From positions 1-30,773 of the IMG/VR virus record IMGVR_UViG_3300021378_000100: 30,773 bases of DNA; one strand, 5' to 3'. The translations under genes were made by a program, and so were the position numbers. Source of the stretch: a virus. Of the stretch, positions 24,836 to 30,773 are shown piece after piece. Position 1 is the stretch's first letter; each line of letters opens with the position of its first letter. The notes beneath the pieces were generated by a model. That model searched no databases. It was not told the origin of the DNA and saw only the letters and a list, made by a program, of their open reading frames with translations.

Positions 24836-25474
24836 ATGTCAGCAATCATTGAGCACCTAACATTTAACCAGGCAAACATTGTCACTGAAGCTATTGAAGA
24901 AGCTAACGGTGGCAAAAGCCTGTACATGAAGGGTATCTTTATTGAAGGCGATGTACGGAATCAAAACAACAGAATTTATCCAGCCAAAGAAATTCATAGT
25001 GCAGTAAAAGCAATTAATGAAAAAATTAAAGGTGGATATTCAGTATTAGGTGAAGCCGATCACCCAGACGACCTTAATATTAATCTTGATCGTGTAAGTC
25101 ATATGATCACAGAGATGGATATTGATGGTAATAATGGTATCGGCAAACTTAAAATCCTTCCAACTCCAATGGGAAACATTTGTAAAACCTTATTGGAAAG
25201 CGGAGTAAAACTAGGCGTGTCAAGTAGAGGTAGTGGCAACGTTAACGAAAGTGGTCATGTTAAAGAATTTGAGATCATCACTGTAGATATCGTTGCTAAT
25301 CCAAGTGCTCCAGATGCTTACCCTGATCCAATTTATGAAAGAATTATGAATCATAAACGGGGTAATGTATTAATGGATGTTGCTTCTGCTGTTAAGCACG
25401 ACGAAAGAGCACAGCGTTACCTGCAAGAAGAAGTAACGCAATTTATAGAGAACCTAAGGTATAGGAGAGATTAA
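24836..25474 (+). CDS. gp21: Prohead core protease gp21
   Basis: 212 residues, the normal size. The S78-type protease motifs are visible: EADHP with H76 and GVSSRGSG with S129 or S130, in a herpes-protease-like fold; KLKILPTPMGN and VDIVANPSAPDA are also typical. It matures the prohead by cutting scaffold, core and capsid N-termini. It starts one base after the acidic core protein stop and lies one base before gp22. Confidence 0.95.
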   Translation: MSAIIEHLTFNQANIVTEAIEEANGGKSLYMKGIFIEGDVRNQNNRIYPAKEIHSAVKAINEKIKGGYSVLGEADHPDDLNINLDRVSHMITEMDIDGNNGIGKLKILPTPMGNICKTLLESGVKLGVSSRGSGNVNESGHVKEFEIITVDIVANPSAPDAYPDPIYERIMNHKRGNVLMDVASAVKHDERAQRYLQEEVTQFIENLRYRRD

Positions 25475-25475
25475 T

Positions 25476-26570
25476 ATGGCTCACTCAATAGATGAACTAT
25501 TAAGCTCCGGAACGCTCTCAGAAGAGGTTAGATCTTCAATTTCAGAGGCTTGGGAAACTAAGCAATCTGAACTACGTGAAGAAGTTGCTAGCGAACTACG
25601 TGAAGAGTTTGCGGAACGTTATGAAAATGACAAGTCGCAAATTGTAGAAGCAATGGACACAATGATTGGCGAAGTTATTGCAAAAGAACTTGAAGAGTTC
25701 CAAGCAGACAAAGCTAAAGTAGCAGAAGATCGTGTTGCATATCGCAAGCATATGAAAGAACATGCAAATGTTCTTGATGAGTTTGTGATGGAAACACTTC
25801 GCAAAGAAATTAATGAACTTCGCGAAGACCGTGAGGCACAGGACAAGAACATGGCCCAATTAGAAGGCTTTGTACTTGAACAACTTACAAAAGAGCTCAA
25901 CGAGTTTCATGAGGACAAACGCTCGCTAGTCGAAGCAAAAGTCAAAATGATTAAAGAAGGTAAAGAAGTTATCGAGCAAACTAAGCGTAAGTTTATTGAA
26001 ACTGCCGCAAGTAAGGTGGAAGACGTTCTTGAATCAACAATCAAGACTGAACTAACATCACTTAAAGAAGACATCCAAGTTGCTAAAGAAAACACATTTG
26101 GACGTCAAATTTTTGAAACATTTGCAGCAGAGTTTATGAGCAGCTACCTCAATGAAGGTACTGAAGTTGCAAAACTAAACAAATCAATGAACGAGCTAGA
26201 AGTAAAACTTGATGAAGCAAAAGCCGAACTTGCTAAAAAAGAAGTTCAGCTTACAGAATCTGCACGTATTGCACGTATTGCAGAGGACAAAGCAGAACGT
26301 AAAGCTATTATGAATGAAATGATGGCCCCACTTTCAAAGCAAAACCAAGAAGTAATGAATGCATTACTAGAATCTACAAAGACAGTAGATTTGCAAAAAG
26401 CATTTAACAAGTATCTTCCTTCAGTACTGAATGAAGCTACAAAACCAAATCAAACTAAGAAGGTGCTTAGTGAATCCTCGAAAGAGATCACAGGTGGAAA
26501 ATCAGTGGAAGCAGAAGCTTCAGTTGATGCTAACATTGTAAACCTTCGTAAGTTAGCCGGAATAAGTTAA
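25476..26570 (+). CDS. gp22: Prohead scaffolding protein gp22
   Basis: 364 residues, nearly all helical and highly charged, with long coiled coils (for example LREEVASELREEFAERYEND, and KLDEAKAELAKKEVQL at about 244-259). Position between gp21 and gp23, size (T4 gp22 is 269) and composition identify it. The last part (KAFNKYLPSVLNE near 309) is the conserved end that in T4 contacts gp23. A GGAGAG ribosome site precedes it. Confidence 0.9.
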   Translation: MAHSIDELLSSGTLSEEVRSSISEAWETKQSELREEVASELREEFAERYENDKSQIVEAMDTMIGEVIAKELEEFQADKAKVAEDRVAYRKHMKEHANVLDEFVMETLRKEINELREDREAQDKNMAQLEGFVLEQLTKELNEFHEDKRSLVEAKVKMIKEGKEVIEQTKRKFIETAASKVEDVLESTIKTELTSLKEDIQVAKENTFGRQIFETFAAEFMSSYLNEGTEVAKLNKSMNELEVKLDEAKAELAKKEVQLTESARIARIAEDKAERKAIMNEMMAPLSKQNQEVMNALLESTKTVDLQKAFNKYLPSVLNEATKPNQTKKVLSESSKEITGGKSVEAEASVDANIVNLRKLAGIS

Positions 26571-26581
26571 GGAGACCTAAA

Positions 26582-27742
26582 ATGGCAGAAAATCTAATGG
26601 AAAATTGGAGCGAAACTAAAACAGCTCTAACCGACGGTCTAACTGGAACAAAGAAAAAAGTTATGGAAAGTGTTCTCGAGAATACTAAAACATATTTGTC
26701 AGAAGCAGCAGGCGCAGGCGCAACAGCGTCAGGCAACATTGCTACATTAAACAAAGTTATTCTTCCAGTTATCCGCCGTGTAATGCCAACTGTTATTGCA
26801 AACGAAATCGTTGGTGTTCAGCCAATGACTGGACCAGTTGGACAAATCCACACACTACGTGTACGTTACGCAGAAACTTTTGACTCAGCAACAGCTGGTG
26901 ACGAAGCATTGAGCCCATTTGCAATTGCAACTGGTTACTCAGGTAACGCAACAACAAACCGTGCGGATGCAACAAGCACAATGGAAGGTTTGGCAGGTAA
27001 GAAAATGTCAATCCAAGTCCTAAAACAAACTGTTGAAGCTAAAACACGTAAGCTATCAGCACGTTGGACATTCGAAGCGGCACAAGATGCCAACTCAATG
27101 CACGGACTAGACGTAGAAGCAGAAATCATGCAAGCACTTGCACAAGAGATTACTGCTGAAATCGATCAAGAAATCATTGCAAGCCTAACATCACTAGCAG
27201 GCACAGCGGCTGACACATACGACCAAAGTGGCGTAAGTGGTACAGCAACATTTGTTGGTGACGAGCATGCAGCTCTTGCAGTTCTAATCAACAAAAATGC
27301 AAACACAATTGCAGCACGTACACGCCGTGGCGCAGGTAACTGGGCAGTTGTTTCTCCAACAGTACTAACAGTACTACAGAGTGCAACTACATCAGCATTT
27401 GCTCGCACAACAGAAGGTCCGTTTGAAGCACCAACAAACACCAAGTTCGTAGGTACACTAAACGGCACAATGCGTGTATATGTAAACCAGTATGCAGCTA
27501 ACGATGACGTACTAGTAGGTTATAAGGGTTCAACAGAAACAGACGCAGCAGCGTTCTATTGCCCATACATCCCACTAATGTCAAGTGGCACAGTACTAGA
27601 TCCAAGCTCATTCGAGCCAGTAGTATCATTCATGACACGTTATGGTTATGTTGAACTAAGCAACCAGGCATCATCTCTTGGTAATGCAGCTGATTATCTA
27701 GCAAACATTGCAGTTACAACAGGTCAACTTGCATTCTCTTAA
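26582..27742 (+). CDS. gp23: Major capsid protein gp23
   Basis: 386 residues with a HK97-like capsid fold of the gp23 family. Recognisable parts include LPVIRRVMPTVIANEIVGVQ, MTGPVGQIHTLRVRY, LSARWTFEAAQDANSMHGLD, VEAEIMQALAQEITAEIDQE and, near the end, ASFEP-like SSFEPVVSFMTRYGYVE. It is shorter than T4 gp23 (521) and than most cyanophage forms, mainly because the region after residue 210 lacks a large insertion domain. The N-terminal 40-60 residues should be removed by gp21. Codons are more GC-rich and regular than in neighbours, as expected for the most abundant protein. AAGGAG ribosome site; a strong terminator follows. Confidence 0.96.
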   Translation: MAENLMENWSETKTALTDGLTGTKKKVMESVLENTKTYLSEAAGAGATASGNIATLNKVILPVIRRVMPTVIANEIVGVQPMTGPVGQIHTLRVRYAETFDSATAGDEALSPFAIATGYSGNATTNRADATSTMEGLAGKKMSIQVLKQTVEAKTRKLSARWTFEAAQDANSMHGLDVEAEIMQALAQEITAEIDQEIIASLTSLAGTAADTYDQSGVSGTATFVGDEHAALAVLINKNANTIAARTRRGAGNWAVVSPTVLTVLQSATTSAFARTTEGPFEAPTNTKFVGTLNGTMRVYVNQYAANDDVLVGYKGSTETDAAAFYCPYIPLMSSGTVLDPSSFEPVVSFMTRYGYVELSNQASSLGNAADYLANIAVTTGQLAFS

Positions 27743-27766
27743 TAGAGATAGATAATAAAATAAAGA

Positions 27767-27791
27767 TAGGCGCTACGGCGCCTATTTTTTT
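27767..27791 (+). terminator. Rho-independent terminator after gp23
   Basis: TAGGCGC (27767-27773) and GCGCCTA (27778-27784) form a perfect 7-bp stem closed by a C-TACG-G loop of the stable UNCG class, followed by T7. Confidence 0.92.
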
Positions 27792-27792
27792 G

Positions 27793-27810
27793 ACTTTTTT
27801 TAAAAAAAGT
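27793..27810. repeat. AT palindrome upstream of the small-RNA promoter
   Basis: ACTTTTTTTAAAAAAAGT is a perfect 18-base palindrome ending one base before the base preceding the -35 box. It could act as an UP element, bend the DNA, or add to termination of gp23 transcripts. Confidence 0.6.
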
Positions 27811-27811
27811 G

Positions 27812-27840
27812 TTGACATTGGTGTCTACATATGCTATATT
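27812..27840 (+). promoter_or_regulatory. Strong sigma70-like promoter of the small RNA
   Basis: TTGACA at 27812-27817, an optimal 17-base spacer, and TATATT at 27835-27840 with an upstream TGC that fits an extended -10. An A/T tract lies directly upstream. It is the best sigma70-type promoter in the window, and no protein gene follows within 330 bases. Confidence 0.85.
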
Positions 27841-27846
27841 ATATAC

Positions 27847-28131
27847 ATAGCTTGGGAGATATCCCAGAGTTAGATAGTGCAAGGAATGGCAATCCGTAGA
27901 GGTTGTAACTTGGTTCATAGCTGTAGTGGCAATGCAAGAGCGTAGAGATACGAAGTTGTACTTTTAGACGTAACCGTTTAATATGAAGCTCCCTGTTTTT
28001 GAGCGTGGCTCTACAAAGGGGTTGTTGGTATTCACAGAGTCCAACCTATCACTTTTATCGGAAGGGTTTTGTTTCCCTTGCAAAATATAGAACAAAACAA
28101 AGACTTGTTCTTAGTTGAGCAAGTCTTTTTC
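27847..28131 (+). ncRNA. Candidate small structured RNA, about 285 nt, own promoter and terminator
   Basis: Transcription should start near 27847 and stop at the hairpin at 28100-28127. No credible reading frame lies inside: the longest near the start is 19 codons with a misplaced ribosome site. Hairpins include TGGG/CCCA (27853-27856 with 27863-27866), GTTGG/CCAAC (28024-28028 with 28041-28045) and AAGGG/CCCTT (28062-28066 with 28075-28079). A set of short motifs occurs twice in the same order: GGCAAT, CGTAGAG, GTTGTA and CTT at 27888-27911 and at 27928-27963. It lies between gp23 and fibre genes and would be read by host polymerase from early on. I match it to no known RNA family (not tRNA, tmRNA or 6S-like as far as I can see). 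Confidence 0.7.
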
Positions 28132-28133
28132 TT
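28100..28133 (+). terminator. Rho-independent terminator of the small RNA
   Basis: AAGACTTGTTC (28100-28110) pairs with GAGCAAGTCTT (28117-28127), an 11-bp stem with one wobble pair and a 6-base loop, followed by a T-rich tract. Confidence 0.9.
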
Positions 28134-28144
28134 ATCTTAACCGC

Positions 28145-28152
28145 TATAAATA
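28145..28152 (+). promoter_or_regulatory. Late promoter box (TATAAATA) for the fibre gene
   Basis: Exact TATAAATA preceded by C, 21 bases before the ATG at 28174, with GGAGAT as ribosome site. It starts a new late unit after the small-RNA terminator. Confidence 0.75.
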
Positions 28153-28173
28153 GTATTAACATGGAGATAAGAT

Positions 28174-28863
28174 ATGAGTACCACAAAATATAAACAGGAT
28201 TTAGATGTTACTGGAAATATAACATTATCTGGAAACGTAACAGCAGATGGTAATGTAATATTAGGTGATGCCGATACAGATAGTATTACACTAAATGCTG
28301 ATATAACAAGTAGTATTATTCCAGATGTAGATATTACATATGACCTAGGTTCTACCACAAAAACTTGGCGAGAAGTGTTTACTAGCAAAGTTAACAGCGC
28401 AGTTGGTGATGATTTAGATTTACACAGTGGCGCAGACATTGCGCTATATCCTACAGGTAATATTTGGATTAAACAAGATACAAAACTTATTTTTGAAGGC
28501 ACTGTGCCAGATGATTTTGAAATTAAACTTCAAGCACTAGCAGCAACCGCAGACAGGGATATTATATTACCAGATGCTAGCGGAACGCTTGCACTAAATG
28601 AAAAATTACAAGACGGAACATTTGATTTAGATGTTAACAGTTTTACTGTAAGTGGATCAAGTACTACTAGTATCACAGCAGGTGCTAATATTGAACTAAA
28701 TGCGACAACCCGTGTATTAGTTACAGACACGCCATTTAGATTGGCAAGTTTTACTACTGTAGAACGTGATGCTTTGAGTGCAGAAAATGGCGATATGATC
28801 TACAACACAACTGACAACAAATTCCAAGGATATGAGAACGGTGCTTGGGCTAACTTAATCTAA
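28174..28863 (+). CDS. Fibre-like virion structural protein
   Basis: 229 residues, rich in Asp, Thr, Ser and Gly and almost wholly beta-like. The N-terminal part has repeating strands (DVTGNITLSGNVTADGNVIL), then the YDLGSTTKTWREVF module often seen in marine phage fibre proteins, and at the end the fold-back motif GDMIYNTTDNKFQGYENGAW. Both modules recur in the next fibre-like protein (29461 onward), so the two are related by module exchange. It is likely a trimeric tail or head fibre part. No chaperone domain is visible. Late box and good ribosome site upstream. Confidence 0.7.
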   Translation: MSTTKYKQDLDVTGNITLSGNVTADGNVILGDADTDSITLNADITSSIIPDVDITYDLGSTTKTWREVFTSKVNSAVGDDLDLHSGADIALYPTGNIWIKQDTKLIFEGTVPDDFEIKLQALAATADRDIILPDASGTLALNEKLQDGTFDLDVNSFTVSGSSTTSITAGANIELNATTRVLVTDTPFRLASFTTVERDALSAENGDMIYNTTDNKFQGYENGAWANLI

Positions 28864-28898
28864 GGGCGAAAAATTAAGTGAAAATTGGATAATCCGTA

Positions 28899-29432
28899 AT
28901 GAGCAATCTTAAAGAACTAACAATGGAACATCACCGTTCTGCAGAACGCTGTGGATTTGTTAAAGTATTACTTGGTGGTAATATAGAACCTACTTTGTAT
29001 GGTGTATTTTTACTAAATCAGTATCACAAATATAGTGCATTAGAACAACTTGCACTTGAACGTGGGCTTTTAGTGGGCATCGAGTCAATACAACGTGCTG
29101 ATAAAATATTAGCAGATGCAACTGAACTATTGTTACATAATAATATTGATTTACTACAGAGCACATCAGAATATATTAGTCACGTACAAACACTAAACGA
29201 TCATGATTTATTTGCACATATATATGTACATCACATGGGAGACCTAAGTGGTGGACAAATGATTAAAAAACGTGTTCCGGGTGCTTGCACTATGTATGAA
29301 TTTGACGGAGATGTTATAGAACTCAAAAATGAAATACGTAGTCGTTGTAAGGACTCTATGGCTCAAGAAGCTAAAATGTGCTTTGAATTTGCTATCAAAC
29401 AGTTTAATGAAATGTCTAAACTCACCGCATAA
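28899..29432 (+). CDS. ho1: Heme oxygenase
   Basis: 177 residues, shorter than cyanobacterial HO-1 (about 240). The proximal helix LKELTMEHHRSAERCGFVKV gives H12 as the heme-ligating His by match with the KSHTMAENVGFVK pattern. YGVFLLNQYHKYSALEQ is the next helix. HIYVHHMGDLSGGQMIKK (107-124) is the family signature, with GD-x-SGG in the distal helix. The enzyme opens heme to biliverdin, CO and iron, using reduced ferredoxin. In cyanophages it feeds bilin synthesis; in a non-photosynthetic host it could supply iron. No bilin reductase is seen nearby. It has only a weak ribosome site and no late box of its own, so it is probably read with the fibre gene before it. Confidence 0.93.
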   Translation: MSNLKELTMEHHRSAERCGFVKVLLGGNIEPTLYGVFLLNQYHKYSALEQLALERGLLVGIESIQRADKILADATELLLHNNIDLLQSTSEYISHVQTLNDHDLFAHIYVHHMGDLSGGQMIKKRVPGACTMYEFDGDVIELKNEIRSRCKDSMAQEAKMCFEFAIKQFNEMSKLTA

Positions 29433-29435
29433 ATA
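29428..29435 (+). promoter_or_regulatory. Late promoter box variant (CATAAATA) for the right-edge fibre gene
   Basis: CATAAATA at the very end of the heme oxygenase gene, 25 bases before the ATG at 29461 with a GAGAGAG ribosome site between. One base from consensus. Confidence 0.5.
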
Positions 29436-29460
29436 CATTAAAGTATTGTGAGAGAGTTAC

Positions 29461-30773
29461 ATGGCCATAAATTTTGATCATCAACGGGACAGGATTAGTT
29501 CTAGTAGTCAAAGCATAACAGTAAACACAACTGGTGCATTTACAATTCCAGTTGGTAATACAGCACAACGACCGACGGCAGCAAGCGGTCAAATACGTTT
29601 CAATAGTCAACAACAAAGTTTTGAAGGATACAACGGCGCAGGCTGGAGTACACTTGGCGGTGTACGTGATGTTGACGGAAATACATATGTTATTGCAGAA
29701 ACTGGTCCAGGTGTAAACAATAACGAACTAGATTTCTTTACTGATGGAACACAACGCTTCCAAATTGGTGCTACTGGTGATTTTAAGTTTGGTGATACTC
29801 TTGCAGAAGTAACTATTGCTGGTGCTACAGGTAATGCAGTATTTGGTGGAACACTTGATGTTACTGGTATTACAAACATAAATGATACAACAGATTCAAC
29901 AACAATAACAGACGGTGCCTTAGTTGTAGATGGCGGTGTTGGCATTGCTAAGAAACTTTTTGTTGGTACTGATTTAGATGTTGCGGGTAACGTACAAATT
30001 GATGGTACACTTACTGTGGACGGCATTGCTACATTAAAAGCAGGCGCAAGTGGCAGTATTGCTATTGGTGACGATGCTACTGATAATGTTGTGTTTAATG
30101 CAGACGTTAATAGTGACTTTGTACCAGATACAAACGGCACATATAACTTAGGCTCACTAGTACAAAACTGGAATAAAGCGTATTTAAGAACACTTGATAG
30201 TGATAATGATATTATTACTGTTGATATTAATGGTGCTATTGTACTTCCAGTTGGTACAGTATTAGAACGTCCAGCCGCTGCAACACAAGGTATGATCCGT
30301 TACAACAGTGACGATACTACTTTTGAAGGTTACGATGGAACAGCATGGGGCTCACTTGGCGGAGTTAAAGATGTTGACCAAGACACATATATTCAAGCAG
30401 AAACATCACCAGGTGCAGATAACGATGAACTAGAGTTTTATACTGGCGGCGTTGAGCGTATGACCATTGATAGCACTGGCCAAATTACAGCGGCAGCTGG
30501 ATATACACCAACCAATCCACAAGACTTAATTACAAAAGACTTTGCTGAAAATAGTTTATCAGCTACAGCAGGTACACCAACAGATGGAAGTTGGCAGGAT
30601 GGAGCATATTTGGGATTCACAGACTCAGACAAAGTAGCAGACGTATTAGACGAACTTAACGAATCGTTAGAAAATGTTCGTAACAACACATTTGTACGTA
30701 GTGTAACATTTACTGGTACACCAACAACTGGCGGTGCAGGGACAACAGTAACACTTAACTTAACAGTTGACGA
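29461..30773 (+). CDS. Large repetitive fibre-like virion protein (3' end outside window)
   Basis: An open frame of at least 437 codons from ATG at 29461, with no stop before the right edge. It is made of beta-type modules rich in Gly, Asp, Thr and Val. A block of about 80 residues starting near FTIPVGNTAQRPTAASGQIR comes back about 233 residues later as IVLPVGTVLERPAAATQGMI; both copies continue with an FEGY-GxxW-SLGG core and an AETxPGxxNxELxF segment. Between them lie DVTG/DVAGNVQIDGTLTVDG strands and YNLGSLVQNWNKAYL, which match the fibre protein at 28174. Probably a long tail or whisker fibre involved in host contact; receptor unknown. Confidence 0.8.
   Translation, partial: MAINFDHQRDRISSSSQSITVNTTGAFTIPVGNTAQRPTAASGQIRFNSQQQSFEGYNGAGWSTLGGVRDVDGNTYVIAETGPGVNNNELDFFTDGTQRFQIGATGDFKFGDTLAEVTIAGATGNAVFGGTLDVTGITNINDTTDSTTITDGALVVDGGVGIAKKLFVGTDLDVAGNVQIDGTLTVDGIATLKAGASGSIAIGDDATDNVVFNADVNSDFVPDTNGTYNLGSLVQNWNKAYLRTLDSDNDIITVDINGAIVLPVGTVLERPAAATQGMIRYNSDDTTFEGYDGTAWGSLGGVKDVDQDTYIQAETSPGADNDELEFYTGGVERMTIDSTGQITAAAGYTPTNPQDLITKDFAENSLSATAGTPTDGSWQDGAYLGFTDSDKVADVLDELNESLENVRNNTFVRSVTFTGTPTTGGAGTTVTLNLTVD

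Noticed and set aside
24243-24845. 200-residue Ser/Ala-rich minus-strand ORF opposite the acidic core protein
   Set aside because: It is the mirror of Glu/Asp/Ala codons on the plus strand; low complexity, no ribosome site, and the plus-strand gene is well supported.
27887-27946. 19-codon ORF starting ATGGCAATC inside the small RNA
   Set aside because: The AAGGA lies directly against the ATG with no spacing, and the hairpins and terminator are better explained by a non-coding RNA.
29607-30140. 177-residue minus-strand ORF inside the right-edge fibre gene
   Set aside because: Antisense shadow of repetitive Gly/Thr/Val codons; no start signals.
1-30773. CRISPR arrays, insertion sequences or integration sites
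   Set aside because: No regularly spaced repeats, transposase-like genes, integrase or terminal repeats were seen.

Overview
This window is part of the genome of a T4-like myovirus, most like the marine T4-like phages that infect picocyanobacteria or SAR11-type bacteria. The evidence is the T4 core set that can be read directly: baseplate (gp53, gp5, gp25, gp6, gp26), head (portal gp20, protease gp21, scaffold gp22, capsid gp23), recombination (gp46/gp47) and the late sigma factor gp55. The DNA is AT-rich and genes overlap tightly. A heme oxygenase and long repetitive fibre proteins are habits of marine members. The host cannot be fixed from the sequence; no photosystem gene and no tRNA was seen.

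Layout. (1) 1-13213, minus strand: one baseplate operon, read from a nucleotidyltransferase-like gene through a gp48/gp54-like tube-cap protein, gp53, an 893-residue hub protein with a peptidoglycan-hydrolase module, gp5 (without an internal lysozyme), a separate lysozyme-like gene, gp25, gp6, and a very large structural protein that runs off the left edge. (2) 13324-18623, plus strand: gp55, gp47, gp46, two small related proteins, a eukaryotic-type phosphomannomutase-like HAD enzyme and a GIY-YIG-like endonuclease. (3) 18624-19045: no gene, but a hairpin-rich stretch that may be a structured RNA. (4) 19046-20103, minus strand: gp26 and a small downstream ORF joined by a probable -1 frameshift site. 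(5) 20158-27742, plus strand: a tape-measure-like protein, portal, prohead core proteins, protease, scaffold and major capsid. (6) 27812-28133: a candidate small RNA with its own strong promoter and terminator. (7) 28174 to the right edge: fibre-like proteins flanking a heme oxygenase.

Regulation. T4-type late boxes (TATAAATA or one-base variants) stand 20-50 bases before the first gene of nearly every virion block: 13233 (-), 20112 (+), 20131 (-), 21980 (+), 23971 (+), 28145 (+) and 29428 (+). Sigma70-like promoters stand before gp55, gp47 and the small RNA. This fits host polymerase making gp55 and the recombination proteins first, and gp55 then turning on the virion genes, including the baseplate operon that diverges from gp55 itself.

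The least explained items are the small RNA after gp23, the structured region after the GIY-YIG gene, the gp26 frameshift site, and the apparently circularly permuted hydrolase in the hub protein.
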